Shown: positions 6,684 through 14,484 of the stretch, in pieces | Layout: the number at the start of each line of letters is the position of its first letter | Position numbering within the stretch: position 1 is the first letter of the stretch | From: JBEKHI01 sp050012355 | GTDB taxonomy: Bacteria; Actinomycetota; Actinomycetes; Streptosporangiales; Streptosporangiaceae | Assembly (NCBI GenBank): GCA_050012355.1 | Contig: JBEKHI010000138.1 | Coordinates: 1-18,421, forward strand | Direction of reading: 5' to 3' | Length of the DNA stretch: 18,421 nt | Program-made: the position numbers and the translations under genes | The notes under the pieces: model-generated | The model's database searches: none | What the model was told of the DNA's origin: nothing | What the model saw: only the letters and a program-made list of their open reading frames with translations

Positions 6684-9344
6684 TCACTGGCGTGCCTGCG
6701 AATAGGTGCTTAGCCAGCCGGTCGCTAGGTAGTCGTCGCGCCAGGTGAAGACCGCGGCGCCGGACTGGCCGGCGCCTGGGTCGGCTGGCTCGGCGGCGGG
6801 TAGCGTGGCGACCGCGTAGCCCCGTCTGATCGGCGTGACGTGGTACGCGGATCCGGTCCAGACCGCCAGCACCGATCCGGGTGGACCCTTGACACGTACC
6901 TCGGCGCCTGGCCCGTCGATGGCGGCGCCGGTGGCACGGTCCTTCAGGAATTCCTGGTAACCGGCATCGTCCAGTTCACAGTTGGCCGGGCGGCCGGTCG
7001 TCGGCCAGTCCGGGCTGGCGTGGCCTCGGGCGCGGGCCGCGTTCCACAATTTCGGCACGGTCTGGCTGACGGTGGCCGGCGTCGCCATCTGTTCGCATGC
7101 CCACAGCAGCCGGCCGGCCCCGCGCGGCGGCTGCAGCATCCGCCAGGTGATCCGCCGTTCGAGATCGGCCGCGACGATCGCGCACCACGGATGAATGGTG
7201 CCGAAACGCCCCTGGCAGACGATCCAGTGCAGGTACCGCGGCATCTCCTCAAGTATCTGGTACATCGCCGCGTACGGGATGCCGCCGATCTGCCGCACAC
7301 CTGGGTGGAAAGCGTCCGGGGAGTTCGCCACCGCCAAGAGGGCCGCTCTCGCCAGGTCGCCGCGCTGCGGGCCGCCGTCGAGCCCGGTGGCGGGGGCGCG
7401 TCGCTTTGAGTCGTAGGCAGCCAGCAACCGCACCAGCGCTGGCTTGGCGTCATCGCCCGCCCTGGCCTGCGCCAGCTTCGGCACGGCGGTGGCGAGGATG
7501 CCGGCGAGCGTCGCCTCGGCCTCGTCGGCGGACCCGGGCACCGTCGCCTCGGTCAGCGACTGGCGGAGGCTATCGCACACCGCCGGCGCCACCATGAGCC
7601 GGGCGGTCAGCCTGCCCAGCTCGGTGGGTTCGAGCCGGCCTTCGCCGACGGTGAGCATCTCGGCCGAACTCAGGAAGCCGACGGCCTTGCGGAGCGGCAC
7701 CGCGCTGCGGTTTCCCTGGTGGTAGGCGAGCGTCCGTACCCACCAGCGTTCCGCGTCGGCGACGGTGCTGATGCGCTGCTGGACCGCCTCGCCGAGTACA
7801 TGGTCCGGGAGACTGCCCTGGATCCGCGAGAGCACGGTATGCCCGGCCACGAGCTTCGCCTGCCATCCGGGACGTTCGTGCTCGTCGGTGATCATGAAGG
7901 CCCAGCCGTTGTCCTCCCCCGCGCCGACCCGGCCGGCCCGGCCGAACATCTGCTGGACGGTGGCCACGTCGAGGGTATTGAGGCCGACCTGGGTGTCCTG
8001 GATGATGACGGCACGGGCCGGGAGGTTGACCCCCGCGGCCACGGTCGGGGTCGCGATGAGGACATCCGTCTCCTTCCGGCGGAACGCTCGCTCCGATTCC
8101 TTGCGATGCTCCCATCCCTGGTAATGCAGCCCGATGCGTGCTTCGCGGCAGACTTGCGCCAGCCGCTGGGTGTCGTCCTGCCGTACGCCCGAGACGTTGA
8201 CTCCCCTGCTGTCCGCGATCACCAGGGCGGTACGCCGCACGTTCCGCTTGCTGCCGCAGAAGATGATCACACTGCCTTCGTCACCGGTAACCAGCCCCGT
8301 GATCGCGGACGCGAGCCGGGTACGAGCCGCCTCGGTGACCGCGAAGTCCGCGTGCCCGGGAATCATTGGCAGCTGCCAGGTCAGGCGGCTTGGACGCCAA
8401 GACGTACGCAGCAGCTTCGCCTGCAGCCAGTCGGCGATCTGTTCGGCGTTGGACACGGTCGCCGACAGCCCGACGACCCGCGTTTCCGTCTCGCTGTCGC
8501 GTATCCGCGCGAGCAGCGCCTCGAGCACCGGGCCACGGGTCACGTCGCCCAGCATGTGGATCTCGTCCACAACCAGCGCCCCGACCTCCGCCAGCGCCTC
8601 CCGGAGCGCGGTGATCCGGCAGATGGCCTCGAACTTCTCCGTCGTGGCGACCCACAGGTCAGCCTGCTGGATGCGTTCCCTGTCCACCGCGTACTCACCG
8701 GACAACCGCTCGACTCGCAACCCCTGACGGCGCCAGCTCGCGAGTTCGCGATCAAGCTCGTCGGTGAGCGAGCGCTGCGGTACCAGCCACGCCGCCTTAC
8801 GACCGCGCCGGATAACCGCCTTCAGACAGGCCGCCATCCCGATGACCGTCTTACCCGCCCCCGTCGGCGCGACGACAAGCAGGTTCTGGTCGTGCTCGAG
8901 GACTTCGGGCACGATCTCCGCCTGCGTCGGGTTCAGCCTGCTGAACGGGAGGAACGGGGCCAGATCGCTCGGGATCAGCGTCCCGGCCGGCGCTGACGAG
9001 GCGGCCGGCCCGTTCGCGGGGGCGTGGTCCTGCCACCTGAGGTCGAAGGTCGCCGTGGCAGCGGTGACCGCGTGCCCGGTCACCTTGCTGTAGGCACCAC
9101 GGTTGAGTTCGCCGAGCCGGCACATCCGGACGACGGCCTCGTGATGCCGGCCGTCGGAGACGATGGCCTCGTCTTCCAGCAGGTACCTGACCTGGCGGAC
9201 CTGCGCGCCGGCCCCGGACAGCTTGTCGCCTAGGATCGCGAACTCATCACCCTCGGGCAGCAGCACGCGAAGGTCGGTGTCCGGGGACACCGGCGGGAGT
9301 TCTCCGGCCGGGTCGGTGAGCTTAAACCACGCGATCCCGGGCAC
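6684..9344 (-). CDS. Ski2/Hel308-like DEAD/DEAH-box helicase
   Basis: An 886-residue superfamily 2 helicase, ATP-dependent on DNA or RNA. Residues 1-135 are an N-terminal region I do not recognise. The two RecA-like domains follow: Q-motif-like LNPTQAEIV (138-145), Walker A APTGAGKT (159-166), Walker B DEIH (260-263), motif III SAT (294-296), motif V region ATPTVAAGVNLPAR (431-444) and motif VI QMFGRAGR (465-472). The AAGVNLPAR and preceding LHYQGWEHRKESERAF place it with Ski2/Hel308/HelY-type enzymes. A winged-helix and helical part seems to follow (to about 620), then an unrecognised C-terminal region of about 250 residues. It is shorter than mycobacterial HelY. Start is GTG at 9344 with no clear Shine-Dalgarno; it is divergent from the FMN enzyme and stands alone. 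A role in repair, RNA turnover or phage defence cannot be decided here. Confidence 0.88.
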   Translation of the reverse strand: MPGIAWFKLTDPAGELPPVSPDTDLRVLLPEGDEFAILGDKLSGAGAQVRQVRYLLEDEAIVSDGRHHEAVVRMCRLGELNRGAYSKVTGHAVTAATATFDLRWQDHAPANGPAASSAPAGTLIPSDLAPFLPFSRLNPTQAEIVPEVLEHDQNLLVVAPTGAGKTVIGMAACLKAVIRRGRKAAWLVPQRSLTDELDRELASWRRQGLRVERLSGEYAVDRERIQQADLWVATTEKFEAICRITALREALAEVGALVVDEIHMLGDVTRGPVLEALLARIRDSETETRVVGLSATVSNAEQIADWLQAKLLRTSWRPSRLTWQLPMIPGHADFAVTEAARTRLASAITGLVTGDEGSVIIFCGSKRNVRRTALVIADSRGVNVSGVRQDDTQRLAQVCREARIGLHYQGWEHRKESERAFRRKETDVLIATPTVAAGVNLPARAVIIQDTQVGLNTLDVATVQQMFGRAGRVGAGEDNGWAFMITDEHERPGWQAKLVAGHTVLSRIQGSLPDHVLGEAVQQRISTVADAERWWVRTLAYHQGNRSAVPLRKAVGFLSSAEMLTVGEGRLEPTELGRLTARLMVAPAVCDSLRQSLTEATVPGSADEAEATLAGILATAVPKLAQARAGDDAKPALVRLLAAYDSKRRAPATGLDGGPQRGDLARAALLAVANSPDAFHPGVRQIGGIPYAAMYQILEEMPRYLHWIVCQGRFGTIHPWCAIVAADLERRITWRMLQPPRGAGRLLWACEQMATPATVSQTVPKLWNAARARGHASPDWPTTGRPANCELDDAGYQEFLKDRATGAAIDGPGAEVRVKGPPGSVLAVWTGSAYHVTPIRRGYAVATLPAAEPADPGAGQSGAAVFTWRDDYLATGWLSTYSQARQ

Positions 9345-9430
9345 TTAGCCAGTCTGCCGGATGCCGATGGACCGCGCGGCCGGAATCTGAAGGCTGGTGG
9401 ACGGCCGGTAGGCACCGTATCGTCCGGTGT

Positions 9431-10711
9431 ATGAGGCTCAGCGAGGTTCGCGCACTGGTGGGTGTACAGCGGCCGGAGCTCAAGGCCGTTCCCAGGCGGC
9501 TGGCGGCGTGCCACGACATCGATGATCTGCGCCGGGCGGCCAGCCGGGTAGTGCCGAGACCGGTCTTCGACTATGTAGACGGCGGCGCGGATGAGGAGGT
9601 TTCCCTGGCGGGGAACCAAGCGGCGTTCTGGCAATGGAGGTTTATGCCTCGGACGCTGGCCGGGACCGGCTCCGTCGATACCTCAGCCCGGGTGTTCGGT
9701 GCGGACCTGAGCATGCCGCTCGGTCTCGCGCCGACCGGGTATACGCGGATGATGCATCCGGCCGGTGAGATCGCGGTCGTGCGGTCCGCCCGGCGGCACG
9801 GGCTACCGTACACCTTGTCCACCATGGCCACCACCGCGATCGAGGACCTGCCGCCCGGGGGTTTCTGGTTCCAGCTGTACGTTCAGCGAGACGTCGGGCT
9901 GACCAAGGAACTGGTGAGCCGGGCCGAGGCGGCTGAGTGCCCCGTGCTCATGGTCAGCACCGACGTCACCGTCCCCGGCCACCGACTACGGGACGAGCGG
10001 AACGGGCTGGTCATACCGCCACGGCTGACACCGGGCACACTGGCTGGCATCGCCGTCCGGCCCGGGTACTGGATCCGGATGCTGAGCGGGCCCGGCATCG
10101 GCTTCGCCAACTTCGCCAGTCAACCGAAGACGATCGCGAGGTCTGCCTCGTTCTTCGATCCCGCCATCGACTGGGACACCATCAGCCAGCTTCGCTCGCT
10201 CTGGCCGCGGACGCTCGTGCTTAAGGGCCCACTGGGTCCGGCCGACGCCCGGCGCGCGCTCGCGGCCGGGGTCGACGGGCTGGTGCTGTCCAACCACGGC
10301 GGGCGCCAACTCGACCGGACGGCCGCGCCCGTCGAACTGCTTCCGCTGGTGCGCGCGGAAGTGGGTCCCGCGATGCCATTGCTGGTGGATTCCGGAGTCA
10401 GGCACGGGGCGGACATAGCCGTGGCCATCGCACTCGGGGCGGACGCCGCCCTGATCGGACGCGCCTACCTGTACGGGTTGATGGCGGGCGGTGAACTGGG
10501 GGTGGATCGCGCCCTTGACCTGCTAGCCGCGCAGTTCGTTCGCACGCTGCATTTGCTCGGAATCGGATCCGTGGCGGAATTGCGAGCAACCGGGCGTGAG
10601 CTAGTGACAAAAATAACGCAGGAATTATACTTAGGGTCCCGCGAGGGTCTGGCCTCCCGATTTCTGCCCCCAGCCAGATCCTCGCGACTATCAATTACGA
10701 CAGCAAAATGA
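9431..10711 (+). CDS. FMN-dependent alpha-hydroxy-acid dehydrogenase (lactate oxidase/LldD family)
   Basis: A 426-residue TIM-barrel flavoenzyme that oxidises a 2-hydroxy acid to the 2-oxo acid. The family active site is complete: Y48 in FDYVDGGADEE, Y150 in FQLYVQRD, D178 and R185 in STDVTVPGHR, K265 in LVLKG, H289 and R292 in SNHGGRQLD, and the FMN phosphate site DSGVRHGADIAVAIALGADA with IGRAYLYGL. Electron acceptor (oxygen, quinone or other) and substrate are not determined. It is close to LldD-like proteins and lacks the features I expect of the mycofactocin synthase MftD. The last 40 or so residues are odd: base composition turns AT-richer and two TTA codons appear (10625 and 10631), with poor resemblance to the family, so the tail may be replaced or frame-shifted. 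No clear ribosome site precedes the ATG. Confidence 0.88.
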   Translation: MRLSEVRALVGVQRPELKAVPRRLAACHDIDDLRRAASRVVPRPVFDYVDGGADEEVSLAGNQAAFWQWRFMPRTLAGTGSVDTSARVFGADLSMPLGLAPTGYTRMMHPAGEIAVVRSARRHGLPYTLSTMATTAIEDLPPGGFWFQLYVQRDVGLTKELVSRAEAAECPVLMVSTDVTVPGHRLRDERNGLVIPPRLTPGTLAGIAVRPGYWIRMLSGPGIGFANFASQPKTIARSASFFDPAIDWDTISQLRSLWPRTLVLKGPLGPADARRALAAGVDGLVLSNHGGRQLDRTAAPVELLPLVRAEVGPAMPLLVDSGVRHGADIAVAIALGADAALIGRAYLYGLMAGGELGVDRALDLLAAQFVRTLHLLGIGSVAELRATGRELVTKITQELYLGSREGLASRFLPPARSSRLSITTAK

Positions 10712-10780
10712 CGCAGCCGCCCCTGTGTCACGTGTCGCCCGGAATGGAGGGAAAAGAAGCGGCTGCGTCGTTCTTAGTTT
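10710..10780 (+). terminator. Stem-loop with T-rich tail after the FMN enzyme gene
   Basis: GACGCAGCCGC (10710-10720), overlapping the stop codon, pairs perfectly with GCGGCTGCGTC (10759-10769) across a 38-nt loop, and the T-rich run GTTCTTAGTTT follows at 10770-10780. Position and tail fit a rho-independent-type terminator. The large loop is unusual, and it could equally be a site in the htpG promoter region. Confidence 0.55.
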
Positions 10781-10831
10781 ATCGGACCATTCCATATGTT
10801 CAACTGCGGCATCATCGGCGGTTGGACGCTA

Positions 10832-10846
10832 GCGCCCGGCGGGCGC
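10832..10846. promoter_or_regulatory. GC-rich palindrome upstream of htpG
   Basis: GCGCCCG-G-CGGGCGC is a 15-bp perfect dyad about 110 bp before the htpG start. The upstream region holds no match to CIRCE or HAIR heat-shock operators that I can find. In DNA this GC-rich such a palindrome can be accidental, so the regulatory reading is tentative. Confidence 0.25.
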
Positions 10847-10954
10847 GCGGGTTACGCTAGTGGCGCGCGAGGATCTGGCGTACCAGCAATTGTGCTGCTT
10901 CGCTCTTGGCTGGGTCCTCGCGACCATTCGTCCATGGTTCGCGCGGAGGGGCAG

Positions 10955-12892
10955 ATGACGGTACAGGCGGAGCGGTCTGAGCAGGAAGTTTTCAGCTACC
11001 AGGCGGAGGCGGCGCAGGTACTGGACCTAGTCGTCCATTCGCTGTATAGCAACAAGGACATCTTCCTGCGGGAGCTGATCTCGAACGCCTCGGACGCGAT
11101 CGACCGGCTGCGCCTCGAACTGCTGTCCCATTCAGAATTGCCCGGGGCCGAGGGGCCGCTGCAGATCCGGGTCAGCTATGACCAGGACGCGGGCACGATC
11201 ACGGTGGCGGACAACGGGATCGGGATGAACCGGGACGAGGTGATCGAGCACATCGGCACGATCGCCAAGTCGGGTACCCGGGAGTTCTTGCGGTCGCTGT
11301 CCGGTGACCAGGCCAAGGACGCGGCGCTGATCGGCCAGTTCGGTGTGGGCTTTTACTCCGCGTTCATCGTGGCCGAGAAGGTGGTGCTGACTACGCGGCG
11401 CGCCGGACTCGATCCGGGTGAGGCGGTGCGATGGGAGTCGGACGGGAAGGGCGAGTACACGCTGGAGACGATTGAGCGGCCGGATCGCGGCACGACGATC
11501 GTGCTGCAACTCAGGGATGGCGAAGACGACCTGCTGAACGGCTGGCGGCTCCGGTCGATCATCGAGAAGTACTCCGACCACATCAGCGTGCCGATCCTGA
11601 TGCCAGGCGAGCCCGAGGACAAGGCCGAAGAGGACGCCGGACCGAAGCCGGACGTGACCGTCAACAAGGCGTCGGCCCTCTGGACGCGGCCCAAGAGCGA
11701 ACTTACCGAGAAGGACTACAACGACTTCTATCAGCACATCTCGGGCGAGTTCTCCGACCCGCTGGCCTGGGTGCACGCGAAGATCGAGGGGATTTACGAG
11801 TACACGCTGCTGCTGTTCATCCCGTCCAAGGCCCCCTACGACCTGTGGGTGGAAAGCTCTCGCCGGGGAATCCGGCTGCATGTTCAGCGGGTGTTCATCC
11901 TGGAGGACACCGGCCAGATCCTGCCGAAGTACCTTCGGTTCGTCCGGGGTGTGATCGACTCCTCGGACCTTCCGCTGAACGTCTCCCGCGAGATCCTGCA
12001 GGGCAGCCGGGCGGTTGACAACATCAAGGTCAACGCGGTGAAGAAGATCCTGCGCCGCCTCGCTGAGCTCGCGGACGACGATCCCGAGAAGTACGCGACC
12101 TTCTGGAAGGAGTTCGGCGTCACCCTCAAAGAGGGCATCGCCGATGACTACTCCAACCGGGACGACATCGCGAAACTGCTCCGGTTCACCTCCACCAAGT
12201 CCGCCACCGATGACCCGGACGTATCGCTGACCGATTACGTGGCGCGGATGAAGGAAGGCCAGGAGGACATCTACTACCTGCTTTCACCGTCGCTCGCGGC
12301 GGCGAAGTCGAGCCCGCACCTGGAGACGTTCCGTTCCAAGGGCGTGGAGGTGCTGCTGCTCGGCGAGGGCGTGGACAACTGGGTGGTCAGCAGCCTGCGT
12401 GACTTCGACGGCAAGAAGTTCCAGTCGGTCGCGCAGGGCGCCGGCGACCTCGGCGCGCTGGCCGACGAGGAGGAAAAGCAGGAGAAGGAGCAGGCCGACG
12501 AGGAGTACGCGGCGCTGCTCGGCAAGCTTAAGGCGTACCTGGCCGGACAAGCCTGGGACGTGCGGCTGTCCACCCGGCTCACCACGTCGCCCGCCTGCAT
12601 CGTGAGCAACGAGCCGGAGATCGACGTCAACCTGATGAGCCGACTGCGCGGTACCGGGCTGCCGCGCCAGGCGGTACTCGAACTCAACCCGAAGCACCCG
12701 CTGATCCGCCGGCTCAACCAGCGGCAGGACGACAAGCGGGTGGCGGACTGGGCGAGTGTGCTGTTCAACCAGGCGGTGCTCACCCTTGGCGCGCGAATCG
12801 ACGACCCGACCGGTTTCGTCGGCCGGCTGAACAACCTGCTCACCGCACTCACCGATGATGCGGCGCCTGCTGACGACGGGGAGGACAGCTGA
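10955..12892 (+). CDS. htpG: Molecular chaperone HtpG (bacterial Hsp90)
   Basis: A 645-residue cytosolic ATP-dependent Hsp90 chaperone. The N-terminal GHKL ATPase is clear: LRELISNASDAIDRLR (E40 and N44), VADNGIGM (84-91), IGTIAKSGT (100-108) and IGQFGVGFYSAFIV (126-139). The middle domain has the usual GVIDSSDLPLNVSREILQ, and the dimerisation domain contains a charged EEEKQEKEQADEEY segment. Length is normal. The open frame begins at 10796, but I place the start at ATG 10955: it gives the family-typical short N-terminus and has GGAGGGG 3 nt upstream; ATG 10934 is the alternative. The stop overlaps the next gene by 4 bp, so htpG and the pptH-like gene are probably translationally coupled. No recognised heat-shock operator is visible. 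Confidence 0.95.
   Translation: MTVQAERSEQEVFSYQAEAAQVLDLVVHSLYSNKDIFLRELISNASDAIDRLRLELLSHSELPGAEGPLQIRVSYDQDAGTITVADNGIGMNRDEVIEHIGTIAKSGTREFLRSLSGDQAKDAALIGQFGVGFYSAFIVAEKVVLTTRRAGLDPGEAVRWESDGKGEYTLETIERPDRGTTIVLQLRDGEDDLLNGWRLRSIIEKYSDHISVPILMPGEPEDKAEEDAGPKPDVTVNKASALWTRPKSELTEKDYNDFYQHISGEFSDPLAWVHAKIEGIYEYTLLLFIPSKAPYDLWVESSRRGIRLHVQRVFILEDTGQILPKYLRFVRGVIDSSDLPLNVSREILQGSRAVDNIKVNAVKKILRRLAELADDDPEKYATFWKEFGVTLKEGIADDYSNRDDIAKLLRFTSTKSATDDPDVSLTDYVARMKEGQEDIYYLLSPSLAAAKSSPHLETFRSKGVEVLLLGEGVDNWVVSSLRDFDGKKFQSVAQGAGDLGALADEEEKQEKEQADEEYAALLGKLKAYLAGQAWDVRLSTRLTTSPACIVSNEPEIDVNLMSRLRGTGLPRQAVLELNPKHPLIRRLNQRQDDKRVADWASVLFNQAVLTLGARIDDPTGFVGRLNNLLTALTDDAAPADDGEDS
12878..12884 (+). promoter_or_regulatory. 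Ribosome binding site that fixes a CTG start
   Basis: GGGGAGG lies inside the last codons of htpG, 4 nt before CTG at 12889. No ATG, GTG or TTG exists in frame between the upstream stop (12871-12873) and the conserved Asp-x-His motif of the downstream protein, so this site supports initiation at CTG. Confidence 0.55.
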
Positions 12893-13710
12893 CGCGGCTG
12901 CTGGCGGTCGCCGACCTGCACGTGACCTTCCCCGCCAACCGGGAGTTCGTCGCGAACCTCCGGCCGTCGCCGCACGACTGGCTGCTCGTCGCCGGTGACG
13001 TCGCCGAAAAGACCACGGACATCGAGTGGACGCTGCGGGTGCTGGCCGCGCGGTTCGCGAAGGTCATCTGGGTGCCGGGGAACCATGAACTCTGGTCGCT
13101 CAGCACCGATCCCGTGCAGTTGCGCGGCGAGCACCGGTATCGCTTCCTGGTCGCGATGTGCCGCCGGCTGGGGGTCGTCACCCCCGAGGACCCGTTCCCG
13201 GTCTGGAACGGACCCGGCGGTCCAGTGGTGATCGTGCCGCTGTTCCTGCTGTACGACTACTCGTTCCGCCCCGAAGGTACGACGACGAAGGATGAGGCAC
13301 TCGCCTATGCATACAAGACGGAGATCGTGTGCTCCGATGAGGCGGTGCTGTACCCCGATCCCTACCCGAGCCGTGAGGCGTGGTGCCATGCCCGGGTCGA
13401 GGCGACCGAGCGGCGGCTTTCGTCGTTGCGGCCAGGAACCCGGACGATCCTGGTCAGCCACTTCCCGCTGACCCGGGAGCCCACCAAGGTGCTGCGGTAC
13501 CCGGAATTCGCCCTGTGGTGCGGGACCGAGCGGACGGCCGACTGGCATTTGCGGTTCGCCGCGGAGGCGGTCGTCTACGGGCATCTGCACATTCCCGGCA
13601 CCACCTGGGAAGACGGAGTGCGGTTCGAAGAGGTGTCGTTCGGCTATCCGGAGGAACTCGAAATATTTCCGGACCGGCCACGTGAACTGAAGCAGGTTTT
13701 CCCCGGGTAA
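12889..13710 (+). CDS. pptH: PptH-like metallophosphoesterase (phosphopantetheinyl hydrolase)
   Basis: A 273-residue calcineurin-type phosphoesterase. Metal ligands are all visible: DLH (D9, H11), AGDVAE (D37), GNHE (N65, H66), VSHF and GHLH near the C-terminus. Whole stretches such as AKVIWVPGNHELW, FLLYDYSF, DAWCH/EAWCH-type and FALWCGT-TADWH match Mycobacterium PptH (Rv2795c), which removes phosphopantetheine from carrier proteins and so opposes PptT. The first GTG in frame (12922) would cut away the DLH motif, so the start must be upstream; CTG at 12889 gives the family-like M-TRLLAVADLHV, has a good ribosome site, and overlaps the htpG stop as CTGA. The gene is convergent with the PptT-like gene. 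Compared with Rv2795c it lacks about 50 C-terminal residues. Function by homology; the CTG start is inference. Confidence 0.87.
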   Translation: MTRLLAVADLHVTFPANREFVANLRPSPHDWLLVAGDVAEKTTDIEWTLRVLAARFAKVIWVPGNHELWSLSTDPVQLRGEHRYRFLVAMCRRLGVVTPEDPFPVWNGPGGPVVIVPLFLLYDYSFRPEGTTTKDEALAYAYKTEIVCSDEAVLYPDPYPSREAWCHARVEATERRLSSLRPGTRTILVSHFPLTREPTKVLRYPEFALWCGTERTADWHLRFAAEAVVYGHLHIPGTTWEDGVRFEEVSFGYPEELEIFPDRPRELKQVFPG

Positions 13711-14349
13711 CGCGGGGAGCGCGATCGCGGTCGCCAGTAGTCCCTGACTGGACAGCCACTGGCCACTCACCGATGCGAGCGGGCCCGAGATGAGCACGCG
13801 GGCCGTGAAGCTGCCAGCGTCCGGGTCGAAGTCGACTTCCGCCTGCTCGAAGCCCAGCCAGCGCTGGGCCAACGGGAACCACGTCTTGTACACGGACTCC
13901 TTCGCGCAAAACAGCAGCCGGTCCCAGCAGATGCCCGGGGCGGCGGTAGCGAGGTCGTTCAGCCGGGCGCGTTCAGTCTCGCTGGCGATGAGGTCGAGCA
14001 TCCCGTCGTCGGGCAGCGGCTCGTTGGGTTCCGCGTCGATCCCCAGTGACAGGATTTCCCGGGTGGCGGCGACCACGGCCGCACGGTACCCGTCGCAGTG
14101 GGTGATGGAGCCGACCACCCCCGCCGGCCATCGCGGGGCGCCCCGCGGGCCAGAGAGCACCGGAACGGGCGGCACGCCCAGCTTGCTGAGCGCCGTGCGC
14201 GCGCAGGTGCGCGCGGTGGCGAACTCGTGCCGTCTGGCTGGCACGGCCCCCGCGACGATGGCACGCTCTTCCGGGAAGAGCACGGCGGCGGGGTCGTCCG
14301 CGAACGCCTCAGCCGCGGCGACCGGCGCCGGAAGTATTCGCTCGATCAT
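13702..14349 (-). CDS. pptT: 4'-phosphopantetheinyl transferase, PptT/Sfp type (no stop at the usual end)
   Basis: This enzyme moves phosphopantetheine from CoA to carrier proteins of fatty-acid, polyketide and peptide synthases. Motifs: REFAT-R-CAR-AL, GAPRWPAGVVGSITHC, LGIDAEPNEPL (Mg ligands D and E) and LLFCAKESVYKTWFPL with the catalytic Lys/Glu. Start is ATG 14349 (MIERILPAPV), matching the family; the frame is open to 14415. Homology ends at GLLATAIALP, where relatives stop, but here the next codons read A-L(TTA)-P-G and the frame stays open antisense through pptH and into htpG until 12274. The TTA codon (13710-13708) is the exact complement of the pptH stop TAA and is one base from TAA or TGA. 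The coordinates given cover only the conserved part; the true protein end is unresolved (lost stop, deletion in the junction, or sequence error). Confidence 0.88.
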
Positions 14350-14484
14350 CCGGAGCCATAGCCTGTGAATTCCCGCCACGCAGTGCATGCCTGCCAACTT
14401 CGATGACTCCGCCACGAATCCGGAAAGGAAATTTGGTAAACGGTAGCCTCACTGCACAAGAAATACCTGAATTGCCATCAGGCA
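14350..14484. other. Spacer upstream of the PptT-like gene
   Basis: The 135 bp between the regulator's stop and the transferase start are AT-richer than their surroundings (for example GGAAAGGAAATTTGGTAAAC near 14421-14440 on the plus strand), as expected for a promoter. No strong dyad and no convincing ribosome site for the ATG at 14349 were found. Confidence 0.4.

Noticed and set aside
7719..8996. 425-codon plus-strand open frame within the helicase
   Set aside because: It lies wholly opposite the conserved helicase motor motifs and shows no protein features of its own.
10290..10337. GTCGAAC half-site in the FMN enzyme gene as another StrR site
   Set aside because: The match is poor and falls on codons for the invariant active-site SNHGGRQLD region, so it is explained by protein conservation.
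9431..10711. FMN enzyme as MftD (mycofactocin synthase), linking it to the SDR operon
   Set aside because: The sequence follows the LldD/lactate-oxidase pattern, it is 8 kb away and no other mft gene is nearby.
10781..10954. CIRCE or HAIR heat-shock operator upstream of htpG
   Set aside because: Neither consensus is present; only a GC-rich palindrome was found.
10796..10954. Upstream extension of HtpG to 10796
   Set aside because: The extra 53 residues are not family-like and the strong ribosome site is at ATG 10955.
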